Shown piece after piece: positions 33,301-44,193 of a stretch of 64,000 nt of DNA. The notes beneath the pieces are model-generated. The model made no database searches and had not been told where the DNA came from. It saw only the letters and a program-made list of their open reading frames with translations. Position numbers and translations under genes: made by a program. This DNA comes from Pseudoneurospora amorphoporcata (Eukaryota > Ascomycota > Sordariomycetes > Sordariales > Sordariaceae), in contig MU859201.1 of NCBI GenBank assembly GCA_033297205.1, forward strand, positions 1 through 64,000. The letters run 5' to 3'. The stretch's first letter is position 1, and each line of letters begins with the position of its first letter.

Positions 33301-35624
33301 AACGTTTTTCTAGGTGATGAACATGAAGTCTTGCTTGCCTTCCTTGCCTTGCCTTGCCTTGTCCTGCCACTAAAACGATGGTGTTATGCATCGTACCTGT
33401 CAATATCAAGACAGGGCCAAGTCCCTCATCTCTTTTGTCCCCCATTGTCCTGGCCTGTCACCCTCCCTCCACCGTAGCATCGCGCCTGCCCATTCAATGT
33501 CGGTTTCGTCACGGTCGCATGTTCACTCCCGAACCATAGATGGAGTTCAATTACCTTGTCACCCACGACAGTCAGTCCGCCTGACTCCCTGTTCTCAACA
33601 GTCAACACCGATCATCAGTGGAACACCACGTTTTCTCTTCACTGGGGAAAGATGTGATTGGTTCCATACTCCTGTAGTTCCTTCGCGAGCCCACGGGTAC
33701 TAACCCCTTTTCGGGCGCAGCATCACGTTAAGAAATTCCCCCCCAACACTTCTCTATGTCCATCCTTCGGCATCCCAACGTAGTGTAGGTAGTATATTTC
33801 GTTCCAATACATGCTATTCTTTCCATAGGATCCGTGTTCGTCTATTCCTGCCGTCTTAGGCATCTAGAACCTATATCGCCAAGAGCCAAGCCCTCGTCTA
33901 CGTAGACCAAGACTCTTGGAGTATCACAAGGAGTTCCGGCTTCCGAATTGGGCTGCAGATGGAAAGTTCCACGACAAGCGAAGTCGCCGTTGAAACTTGT
34001 GCCGGAGTACAATACAGTAAGTACGCTGTACGCGGCTATCTACACACTCATGCCGGGCGGTTTATGCTTGTACCACCGGGCAGCTGCCGGGCATCAGGGG
34101 ATTGCGCCGCAGGATCCACCCACGTACGCCGTCCGCGGGCAGTGGACTGGACGGTTTTACGGCGTTGCTAAAGGCTGTTCGGTGAGTGATTCGCCGAGTA
34201 TAATAAAAACCGAAGACGGTGGACGGCGGCTAGGTTCTACATACTCCCATTGTCTCCCTCATTCCCGTCTTATACCCTTAAAAACGTCTAAATTCTTCAA
34301 GCCTGCCGTTGAAGGGTTGAGGTCGCCAACGCCAGCAAGTGAGCAGCATCAACTCCGGTCGGTACTCATATTTCCCACCAGTCGGGGAGTGCGCCACAAA
34401 TACCTTATTATCGGACGGCATTAAAACCCTTTTTACGCCACAAGCACCCTCATTCGATGAGATGTGGGCGGTTGACGTCCGGATTGGGCGTTGAAGTAGA
34501 GCATGCCCTTAGGATTGACGTTATCATAGGGACCCCAATCCGAAAGAAATCGGCATCAAATCACGACTTGCTTGTTTGGTTTTTACGTCTATTATCACCA
34601 CCGGTAGAGAGTAGTACCCTTCCGCGGTATAACTTGGGCACATCTACCGATAGAAGAAGGCTTAATAAGGGCGTGGTCGTGGAGAACTGGGGTCCAATGC
34701 TCCTTTCGTGAATCCAAAAATACCCATTTCGGTCGTACTAACAGCATCAATGTGGCATTTCCAGATTTCCTCTTACCGAGTTCCGAGCCGAAATCGACCT
34801 CGAACGAACGGTGAATTCCATTCGTAGTTCCAGATTTTCTGCAACATAATAAGGGACTTGAGATTTGACCTGGTATCATTGCTCCAGGGAATCGTATATG
34901 TTGAAATTGGCACGGCCACACCAAGGCAAACGAACCTGAACTCCGACTGTTGTCGGACTTGCAGCGAGCCAGCCAGATCAGATATTCTGACAATATCTCG
35001 CTGTTGGTATACTAGCCCGCCTAACTAGAGCCAGCGACCGCTTCTTCCTCACAGAACTATTGGGTCGTTGCCGACGAGGGACAACCCCAAGACTCCACTT
35101 TACCATAGGACACCCGCAATGGTTTTTTAACTCGCTACCGTCGACTGCCGGGGAAGTTGACACCGACTAGTCATCATGACTCGGGCCTGGGTTTCACATT
35201 CTACTATTTTCTCTGAACCACCTCAGACTTAGGGCACCGCAAGTATACACTCCCTCTCGAGATCTTCATCTCACAGTCCACGCATCCACGGGCAACGACA
35301 AGGTAAAGTCTGGTGTGATGATACACGGTGCAACCAAAGTGACAAACTCGCCAGTAACATTATACATAACCTACGTGCGTGGCAAGGAAGTAGCATGAAA
35401 TCATGGCAACATCTCCCATCCATCATCTCCGCTCATCATGCTAACAGACATAACATGGTGGCAAGCAGGTGTGTTGTAAACCCATAAGTCCGAGTCGTCT
35501 CTTCAAGCTTCCAAGTTCCATTCACAAACCATCTCTTATATCACCTGATTTCCGGGCATATTAGCTGGTTGTCGCTTGGTATGGGAAATCGACTGGAGAC
35601 TTAACACTTACTAAACCTTGGATA
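30345..35624. other. 5.3-kb gene-free stretch
   Basis: Upstream of the Clr5-ankyrin gene and downstream of the FAD oxidase gene. I find no frame with a domain or good coding character. GTTGTTGTTGTT at about 30520 and GCCTTGCCTTG at 33344 are simple repeats. The part from 33900 to 35200 has a jumbled look with many short frames and could be old transposon debris, but I cannot name a family or find terminal repeats. Confidence 0.4.
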
Positions 35625-37544
35625 TCAGAATCCCAAGTCAGTCAATCCAAGAACACCCCTAGAGCCAAGGTTCATCAAGCTCCGTGCCGGGGGGAGGGTA
35701 AAGGTCTCCCATTGTTGTGTTGCCAGCTCATCAGTCAATTCCTGCTCATTCACCGGAGATTCATCATCACTGGACACTGCATCCCCATCCACGAGCCCGT
35801 CCCTACGATCGTAATCCCTTTCGGGGGCCCCAAGTGCATTAATATTGAAAGCATTTCCTACCCCCAATGATGCAGAAGATGCGCCCGGGCTCATATTAAA
35901 TGCATTGAATGCTTCCGCAGGTATCGGAGACGCGGCAGATGTTTTGGATCTTCGCTTCGCCTTCGTGGGTGTTTTCTCAGCTGTTTGCGGCAACTTGATT
36001 CCCTGCTTCCATCTGAAGAAGTTGTCGGGATCCCACTGCTGCTTCACGAGCCGTAGGTTCTTGGTGTTATTGCCGTAGTACGTCCTCTCCGCGGTGGCTG
36101 ACGACAGAACTGCGTCGGGGAAATTGATAAAGGCAGCGCGCGACATGATGGAAAACGGCCGCAACTTGTCTTTGAAGGCTTTCAAAAAGGCCCTCATTTC
36201 CCCTTCCATCCACTTTTCCTTCCAATCTAGCATGATATATGTCTGGTAGACACCATCGCGCCAGCGGAAGGCGGAGGCTGAACGATCCTTTCTGCTCGCC
36301 TTCCCGCCAGAGTGTATCCAAGTGACCTGCAAAAGACCTGATTCACCCGCGAACCGGCTCTTGAACATGGCCATCTCTTCCCGGATGATGGACGTAATCT
36401 TCTTGATCCTCTCGAGATCGTTCTTGAATACGAAGGAGGCGTAAAGCTTGAAGGTTGGGTCGGTTGGGAAAGCCTTGATGGTTTCTTCTGACCACTGGGA
36501 GACCAGTGTTTCATGAAGGAAACGGGTTGACTTCTCTGACATGGTTCGCCGCGTAAGTTGTTCGGCTAACTCTCCACCTCCGTTTTCCGCCTTGTCAGCA
36601 CCAAGTTTGTCGACAATGAGCTTGTCGAAATCCTTCTTGGTGCCGTCGTAATAGACAAGGAAGCGAACAGCCAGTTCGCTGCTTGTCTCCTTGAGATCGC
36701 AGATCCAGGACGTGTCAATGGTCACTTGATCTGGCCATCTGGTCGCATAGAAATCGTTCATCGTGTCCATAAACTTATCCATAAGTTTGTCTTTGGTCTT
36801 TTTGGTGCCTTCTTTGTCGGATTTGGGAAACCAGGTGTACCGCCCAGCTACCACAGACCCATCCTTGTTGCTCAGCTTTTGCAGATACATCTTGAACTCG
36901 ACCACGACACCGAAATTGCCGCCCCCAGCACCGCAGAGGGCCCAGAACAGTTTCCCCTTTGGTAAGTCGGGATTATCGGTATCTTTGACAATAACCTTGT
37001 TACCGTCAGCGGTAACAATGGTGATTTCCTTCAGTGTGTCACAGCCCATCCCAAAGCTCCTCGTGAACGGACCCAGACCGCCACCCAGGAGGAAACCACC
37101 CACACCAACAGTAGGACAGCGTCCACCATTGATAATGAAGCCATCCATGCGATTATTGACAAGTTGCTTGTAGGCATGACCCCACAGAGCACCGCCCTGT
37201 AAGGTAACGGTATTGGACTGTACGTCAATCTTGACGCGATTCATATTCAGCAAGTCCAACGAGATTCCTTTGTCGGTAGTCGAAAACCCTGCATAGGAAT
37301 GGCCGCCGCACTTGATTGTGATGGGGACGTTCCTGGCCTTGGCCTCCTTCACAATGGTCTGAACATGGCCGACAGTCTTGGGCTGGACAACGCAGGCCGG
37401 TCTCGTGAAGCGGTAGAGGAGATTTGCATTCGCAACGGAGCGCTCATACTCGGTCTCGCCGGGCAGGAATACGGGAATTGAGGTCTTATCCGCTTTGAGC
37501 AAGTCAATGACAAGTTCCTCTGCCATTCTCTCGATTTTTGCCAT
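35625..37544 (-). CDS. FAD-linked oxidase, berberine-bridge type
   Basis: A single exon of 639 residues. Residues 47-220 form the FAD-binding domain (VVQPKTVGHVQTIVKEA; GGHSYAG with His 82; GGRCPTVGVGGFLLGGGLG with Cys 143). His 82 and Cys 143 are the two residues that carry FAD covalently in bicovalent members of this family. The C-terminal BBE segment is clear (TYYGNNTKNLRLVKQQWDP, then NFFRWKQGI near residue 510). The enzyme probably oxidises a small molecule or sugar with oxygen as acceptor; the substrate is unknown. It has no signal peptide, unlike most fungal members, and a 120-residue acidic/Ser-rich tail with a basic KAKRRSK cluster follows the enzyme domain. No secondary-metabolism genes are adjacent. 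Confidence 0.85.
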   Translation of the reverse strand: MAKIERMAEELVIDLLKADKTSIPVFLPGETEYERSVANANLLYRFTRPACVVQPKTVGHVQTIVKEAKARNVPITIKCGGHSYAGFSTTDKGISLDLLNMNRVKIDVQSNTVTLQGGALWGHAYKQLVNNRMDGFIINGGRCPTVGVGGFLLGGGLGPFTRSFGMGCDTLKEITIVTADGNKVIVKDTDNPDLPKGKLFWALCGAGGGNFGVVVEFKMYLQKLSNKDGSVVAGRYTWFPKSDKEGTKKTKDKLMDKFMDTMNDFYATRWPDQVTIDTSWICDLKETSSELAVRFLVYYDGTKKDFDKLIVDKLGADKAENGGGELAEQLTRRTMSEKSTRFLHETLVSQWSEETIKAFPTDPTFKLYASFVFKNDLERIKKITSIIREEMAMFKSRFAGESGLLQVTWIHSGGKASRKDRSASAFRWRDGVYQTYIMLDWKEKWMEGEMRAFLKAFKDKLRPFSIMSRAAFINFPDAVLSSATAERTYYGNNTKNLRLVKQQWDPDNFFRWKQGIKLPQTAEKTPTKAKRRSKTSAASPIPAEAFNAFNMSPGASSASLGVGNAFNINALGAPERDYDRRDGLVDGDAVSSDDESPVNEQELTDELATQQWETFTLPPARSLMNLGSRGVLGLTDLGF

Positions 37545-40047
37545 CTTGTTGGAGTCTCAGTTGCGTTGGCAACCTTCCATGTTTTGATCATGTCAGCGAT
37601 GGATGGAAACAGAAGGGCTGGGGCCAGTCAAGGCAGTCAAGGGCCGATAGGTAACCTACAAACAAAAATCCAGTCAAGTCTCGCTCGTTTGTTGATGCTT
37701 GCAGTTTGAGTGTGAGATTTCGCGATGCGCCAGTGTTTTGCAGGTGTCCATGTCGTGTCTGTGAACAGTGGCCAACATCCAACGTATTTGCCATTGAAAG
37801 GTTATTGTAGATATTTAGGTACTCACCAACACCTACTCGTGTGGGCTTGAATCGACTGTCACGCCCCTTGGACCTGCCAAGGGGTGTGGTACATCGACAT
37901 TGGGTCTGAAGGGCGATTCGAGCCCAGACGAGTGCCTTGGAGACATTGGCTGGCAAGCCAGGCCTGGGATGATCAGGCCGCCATGCTTCCCAGCCTTCCC
38001 GCGGCCTGGTCAGGTTGTCAATCCAAGGCAGGCTATGAAGTTCTCCAGGTCGCAATCACACTCTCAGAACGTTTTCGGGAAATTGTCCGGTGCTCCCAGC
38101 CAGCTGAAAACGGCCTCTCCAGGTCGCAATCACAGTCTCAGAACATTTTCGGGAAATTCTCCGGTGCTCCTAGCCAGCTGAAAACGGCGACATAGCGAAT
38201 GATTGCCTTCTCAGGCGGCTCTAGAAGTGCCAAGTCGATGTAGAGGAGGCCGAGGAGACGACACCACGCAACCGCACCCCCCGCTTGGGCAGAAACATTG
38301 ATATGATGTGTTACCTCTTTTGATCCACCCCTTGGTGGCATTACGGAGGCTTTATTTGCATTTCACGATGTGATAGGTAGGCTCCCTGAGCTGCAGGCCA
38401 TGTGTGAGGAGTATGTGTCATAATGGGGGTCAGAATATATTGAGTGTTTCTGTGTGCTAATCTGCACCTGGCCCGCAGCTGATCTGCTCCCTGATCCCCG
38501 TGACCGTGCACGTGCATATCCCCTGGCCTCTGAGGCTCTGACAGCATGCCCCCACGGGGGAGTTGCGGGATGAAACGCCCAAGATTGGTCCAGCATAGCA
38601 CCTTGCTGCGGGACCCCTCTTTTGCCAAGCCAGTGCACCATGACCCCTTGTTCGGCCACGTTTAATGGTACCGTAGAAACTCGCGAAACTGGCTAAAAGC
38701 CAACCCTGTTTTTCTAGCAGATGAGTGTAGGGCAGGAATCAGCCCAGTAAGTAAGCGTATGTAATGCTGTGCAGCCGGCGTGCAATGGGTGCAATACAGT
38801 GTAGAATCTCGGCAGCCCAGGGTGCCTCTTGGTCCCAGCGGTCTCCTCTATTTGTACCCTGCAATTTAAGGGTCGTCGTCGTCACTAGAAAGAATCTCCC
38901 AGCAAAAAGCACAGTAGAAAAGGCCCAGTCAACAAACCCCCGACCAGAAACATTGCCTCCTCACGTTAACTCACATACATTTACATGTACAGGAAGCGGG
39001 CTGATCCTGCCAGCTCCCTATACCCGTGCCACGCAACCCACTTCCCAAAAAGCTGGGGGCGTGGCAGGGGTACTGCAGGAGTGTTAGCTTGAAATCGAGT
39101 AAAAACAAATCGAGTAAGAAAAAGTGGTACATACTTTTTTTTACGCTCGCGCATGACCAAGTGGGTGAGCAACTACGATTTGCGATTTGTTTATGTTCGA
39201 GAAGCGTTGGAATTGACGTGACGGCAGTTGATGTTTCCAGATGTGGGGACTGACTTAGTGAATTCAACGCACAGCTGCATGCAGCTGTTCGAGATGAGGG
39301 CATGCATGAGGCGATCCAAGGTGAATATGCATGTAGATCTCCGCACCCTGATTTTGGGCAGACAGGCAGAAAGGATGTGGGAAGCCATACATGTTAATTG
39401 GCTGCTGGTATTGGTATTGGTTGGTCAAGGTTGAGAGGGCGGAGATTTGGCTGATGCTGGTCGAGAAAAGAATGGAAAAGGGCTTGTCAATCGTAAGGCA
39501 CAAGCGGGCCATTGAGAGCAAGTGATGCTGCCCAGTTCAAACAACTCACTCACTTCACCTAAAAGGTACAAAACCACAGCAACCCCACTTTTTGTTTTCA
39601 CTCCACGCCAACCAAGTTGACTTTGGCGTGCGTCTGCGCTCTCTCAGCCTGCCTTGAGAACCTCAACCGGCAACATCTGGCTGGTCAGAACTCCCCAATC
39701 CCCCGCCCGACCCGAATATAGGCATCAATCGACTGCTCGGCATGCCTGGAGCCGCAATCAACCGAGCTGGGTATCACTGCCCGCTTGCCACGTTAACGAC
39801 ATACGTGGGGTACCTTACAAATCCATCACATGCACACTGACAGAGCCTTGTAGTCCAGAAGACTGACGATGCCGTCCAACAAAGACTTTGCGAGTTGTGT
39901 TTTGAGGGCAGAAAACTTTGGGACACATCTCTTCTCAAGTACAAGAAGGGAGCGGAGCTTCCGCATTCTTTCCCTTCTCATATGTGTCTACATTGAGCCT
40001 GCATCTACAACTTCAACTCCCAGACGCAACTGCCGCCGGGTTCCATC
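37545..40047. other. Stretch without a supported gene
   Basis: It contains the tandem repeat at 38042-38188. The part from 38200 to 38660 is GC-rich with overlapping frames on the minus strand (for example 38138-38341), which may be a decayed gene or element, but I cannot identify it. The rest, up to the ATG at 40048, is presumably the promoter of the alpha-kinase gene. Confidence 0.35.
38042..38188. repeat. 74-base tandem duplication
   Basis: Two units, 38042-38115 and 38116-38188, begin TCTCCAGGTCGCAATCACA and end AGCCAGCTGAAAACGGC. They differ at only a few positions by eye, so the duplication is fairly recent. Confidence 0.85.
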
Positions 40048-42330
40048 ATGGCCACAAAGAGTTCCCGCCCGCCACCCACCACCATATACCGCACTCGCAC
40101 CACACGTGCCGAGATCAAGTCGGCCGCGGACCTGATGCTGCACAATGCGATTGCTCAAGCAGCCGCCCCCTCGCCAGCACCCGCCTTGGCCCCTGGGACG
40201 ACCTTCTCAACCGCCTCTACCGTAACTGGCAGTCCTAATGATCTCCCAAATCCTTTCAAACCCTTCTCCCGGTCTGACGCCAGCGCCCTCCTGCAAGAGT
40301 TAAATATCGATGAGCGTCAAGCGACTGCCGCGGCGCCCCGACGATCCACAGCAGGAATGTTCAAGGCCGTCGTCTCCACCGACTTGCTCTTCCTCATTGA
40401 TACAACTAGGTCCATGGGTTCCTACATTGAAGCCGCCAAGCAGCAAGTCAGGAGTATTGTCGACGAGATTGGCAAGACCTTTTTCAACGAGGCCGAGATT
40501 CGCATGGCCGTGGTATCATACAAGGACCACGAGTTCAATCCAAATATTCAGTTTCGCGACTTCACCACATCCGTTGATCAAGTGCACTCCTTCCTTGCAG
40601 GCCTGAGCATTGCGCCACGGTATGGGGACCGTCCCGAGGATGTTCTCGGTGGAATTCAACAAGCGGTCAACGCTTCGTGGAAGAACCCAACCAGATGCAT
40701 CATTCATATCGGGGACGCACCCTCGCATGGCCGCAACTTGCACGACATGCCTGACACGGCAGATCGCTTTCCCACACCCGGCACCGAGCCACACCGCCTC
40801 ACGTACGGGCCGCTGCTTAGCCAAATGATATCGAAGCGTATCAACTACGTCTTCCTTCGAATCAACAATACCACGGATCGCATGGTATTCACATTTTCCA
40901 ATGAGTATGCCGCGGCTTTGGCCGACACTACGCTACTCAAGACCAACAAGTACTACAGCACATTGAGCACCAACGTCAAGCGCAATCCCTCGGGTGCCTT
41001 GCTGTTCCGGGAGGTTGAATTAGGCATCACTCTCAGCGCACTGCAGCGTCTCGTTGTCAATGCGGTCACGGCTTCAGCTACTTCCACAGCTACTCGTACG
41101 GCTTCCCGCATACGCAAGCCAGGGAACGACAGTTCACCAGGTTCGAAACTTCCAGGCATCGGCGAAGAGGAGGAGGACGATGAGGACGATCAAGAGGATG
41201 CCAACGACCCGTCTGCTTTGCCAACCGAGATTGTCTTGCCACAGTGGGAAGAGTCAGATTGGTTCGAAGAGACGCTCAGGATGCAAGGCTTCTCACTGAA
41301 CGTGAAACACGGTGCCAACACGCTCAATGACATGATGGAACGAGACAGCAACGATGGGCTTAGCGTGCTGTTGCTTACTGTCCACAAGCGGAGGCTGCCG
41401 TTTGCCAAAGGCAACCTTCGTATGGCCTCATATGCCCGCACAGTGTCATCTACCAATCCCTACGTGGCCAAGTCGTTTATCAAGAAAGCACCACAGATTG
41501 CTTACCTGGTTGAAGATATGCGGTGTCAAGCGCTGTGCAAAGCATTTGCTCTGGAGTTCAACGCTCTGCTGGCGGACAGTCCCAGCCACGCAATCGACTT
41601 TATCGTGACGGCGTGCTTCAAGGGCAAGTCGGAGCTCAAGTCGGGCGACGAACTCATATCCATCGAGCCTTACATTGGCCTTGACTATGTCAAGTACAAC
41701 ACCAATGCCGGTTGGGTCAACGATTCCAAGGATCCGTCCAACGAAGCAGCGCAAGCTTTCTCTCACTTTACTTTTGAGCGTTCACGGGGAGCATTCCTGG
41801 TCAGTGACCTGCAAGGCGTCAACGGGCTGCTGACAGACCCTGCTATCCATACCCGTGATGAGGGCCGCTTCCCGTTATCCAAAGCGAATCTCGGTGTTGA
41901 GGGCTTCAAGTTTTTCTTTGCCACGCATGAGTGCAACGATATCTGTCGAAGGTTGGGCCTCAAGAGCAACCGCTTGATGATGATGTCCGGTAACTTCGAC
42001 TTTAGGAGTGACTGGCCCAGCTTACCCGATACGCTATGCTGCTCCAACAAGCTCTGTGGCAGGATTTTGCGCCGCGCAGACACTAGAGTGTCGGATAAGT
42101 ACCCAGAATACCAGTGGTGTGAGATGTGCTTTCCGCAGTTGGAATCGACCACGGAGATGGAGGTTTGTAGGGCGGATGCCCCATACCACAAGTTTGAGTT
42201 GTCGAGATTTTTCCACGAGTCGCAAGGGCAGAAGGTCCCGCGTATGTGCCCTGAACACGACAACGAGCAGAACATGTTCGGCATGTTCATGGCTATGCCC
42301 GCTACGCCGGCAGGAATGCGAGGAGGCTGG

Positions 42331-42365
<35 letters not shown>

Positions 42366-42507
42366 AACCGGGGGCGACTTTTCAATGTTTAGCAGCATGG
42401 CGGCGCCCACAAAGCCCGCCGCGTCCGAATTCACGCAGGCAGATGCGAGTCTTGTCGCGCTTTGGGACAAGCTGAAGTCTGCAACTGTGAATCTGGAGGA
42501 TGATTAA
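40048..42507 (+). CDS. vWA-domain alpha-kinase (VwkA-like)
   Basis: A single exon of 819 residues. A von Willebrand A domain begins near residue 110 with an intact metal site DTTRS (118-122) and runs to about 300 (SYKDHEF, IHIGDAPSHGR). An acidic linker (GEEEEDDEDDQED) follows near 370. The alpha-kinase (MHCK/eEF2K-type) domain covers about 400-645: IEPYIGLDYVKYN, AFSHFTFERSRGAFLVSDLQ, LLTDPAIHT, then FFATHECNDICRRLGL, which is the alpha-kinase end motif with its zinc-binding His and Cys. The tail has more cysteines (LCCSNKLCG, WCEMCFPQ, PRMCPEHD) that look like a zinc site, then a GAGAGAGAGAG run coded by a GGAGCC repeat. The family includes Dictyostelium VwkA, which affects myosin II and contractile vacuoles; the fungal role is unknown. 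Confidence 0.9.
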
Positions 42508-43542
42508 GGTAGATCGTGTACCGTAAGCAGATACAATGAACATGACGATATGAATTTTACGCCTTGACTGATGGCATCGCAACTACCTCCCTCTTAGCCT
42601 CATGCACCGTGACACTCATGCATTTATATTTTGGCGCAAACCAAGTAGCTTTCCTGAAGGTAAGACTGGAAGATCCATCGAAGAGTCTGCGGGTGCTTGG
42701 GCGTGATATTAACGCGATTAAAGTTCCTGATCAAGGAAAGAAATAAAACGACTGCGTAGATATATCACAGCCATCTGGGGCCATCCCAATTATAATGGAA
42801 CTCAAAACCAACAGAGGTGTTGTGGTTTGTGAGTGGTTTCCTCAATACCTAATTTGCCTCGTAAAAACCACAAATGTTACCGGAATTGCTGTAGCACATG
42901 TATAGGACATGTCGTCAGAACGGAAGACAGAACCCCCACCCACTGAAGAGAGCATCGAACAACAAACCAACACCGATGAGTCGCTCCTACAAACGATCAT
43001 GTGTCATGTCAAAGAGCCGTCGATTGTGATCTCGCCGCCGTGAGTGGAATGGGAGAAAGGTGTTGGGCGAAAGCGTCACACGAGTTCAAATTCAATACAT
43101 ATTACCATGATCATCACGGTTGAGCAGACCAACAAAAGGCCAATTGGACAAATCAAAAAAGACAAAAAACGCCTTTCCCATGCAATTTTTCTAAAGTAAT
43201 CCATTAACGCATCCCAATGCTCTTCTTCTATCTCTTTCCACATCTATTACAACCATGCTGGTGGTACATAGGTATTAACTAGTATATACAGCGTATATCA
43301 TGCCAGCCAACAACAACAACAACAACAACGATGACGACGACGGCGCCTTCGTTGACGCACCATTGTCATTTCCCCTTTCAACCCCTTTTGTTTGTTTGTT
43401 TGTTTGTTTGTTTGCTTTCACACCGATTGACGGGCAAAGGCGGCATGAGCGAAACAGGTATCAAAGACGACTGATCGTCCGTGATACTTAGACTTGACGG
43501 CCCATAGACTGGTGCCAAGACCGCTTCCTGCTAACTGGTCGC
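42508..43542. other. Intergenic region with microsatellites
   Basis: No gene is seen. It contains an AAC repeat at about 43307-43329, GAC repeats after it, and a TTTG repeat at about 43386-43414, all probably in the 3' region of the GPI-protein gene. Confidence 0.5.
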
Positions 43543-44193
43543 TTAAGCAAGGACGGCAACGAGGCCGACGGCGAGAGCGAGGAAAGAACCGCTCTGGAGC
43601 TTGCCAGCGGCGCCGGTCGGGACAGCGGTGGCGGAAGCAGTGCCAGAAGCGGTACCAGTAGCGGAGCCAGTGACGGTAGCGAGGGTGGAAGCGCCGCTGA
43701 CGGAGGAGGCAGCGGAGGAGCTCTCCTCGGAAGTGCTAGCAGTAGCGGAAGCAGAAGCAGCAGGCTCGGAAGCGGTGACGAGAGTGGCAGGGGCGGAGGT
43801 CTTGGCGCCCTTGGTGGTGGTGGGCTCCTTCTTGTCGTCCTCCGAGTTCTTGACCTCGAACTGCTCGGACTGGGCGAGGATGCCGGTGCTCTGGCTGTCG
43901 ACGGACTGGAAGTTGAACTGGAAGGCCGAGTCGTTGGGCACGTCGGACTCGGAGATGATGATGGAGCCCTTGGTCAGGTCAACCTCGCCGAGGTCCTTGG
44001 AGTAAGGGGTGTGGCCGCTGGCCATGTTGACGAGGACCAGGTGAGCGGACTTGGGGTCGGTGTTGACGGTGGTCCAGGACACCTCAACGCCGGACTTGAC
44101 GTCGACAACGTCGTTCTTCTCGGGGTGGGTGATCTTGATGGCCAGGGCAGAGGTGGCGAAAAGAGCCTGGAGGAGGGTGGTGGTGGAACGCAT
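43543..44193 (-). CDS. GPI-anchored Ser/Thr-rich cell-wall protein, Kre9/KNH-like
   Basis: A single exon of 216 residues. Residues 1-18 are a signal peptide (LLQALFATSALA). Residues 19-115 resemble the Kre9/Knh1-type domain found in fungal serine-rich wall proteins: it opens IKITHPEKNDVVDVKSGVEV, a Pro-then-W layout (VSWTT), and closes SEQFEV. A Ser/Thr/Ala-rich stalk of about 80 residues follows. The last 15 residues are hydrophobic (FLALAVGLVAVLA) and form a GPI-attachment signal with a likely omega site at the small residues GAAG or SGS before it. It therefore acts at the cell surface or wall, probably in glucan organisation by analogy with the family. Codon use is strongly biased to C/G at third positions, which suggests high expression. 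Confidence 0.85.
   Translation of the reverse strand: MRSTTTLLQALFATSALAIKITHPEKNDVVDVKSGVEVSWTTVNTDPKSAHLVLVNMASGHTPYSKDLGEVDLTKGSIIISESDVPNDSAFQFNFQSVDSQSTGILAQSEQFEVKNSEDDKKEPTTTKGAKTSAPATLVTASEPAASASATASTSEESSSAASSVSGASTLATVTGSATGTASGTASATAVPTGAAGKLQSGSFLALAVGLVAVLA

Noticed and set aside
42300..42400. GGAGCC repeat as a separate satellite
   Set aside because: It lies in frame inside the alpha-kinase gene and codes an Ala-Gly run.
43601..44005. 134-codon plus-strand frame
   Set aside because: Shadow of the GPI-protein gene caused by its strong codon bias.
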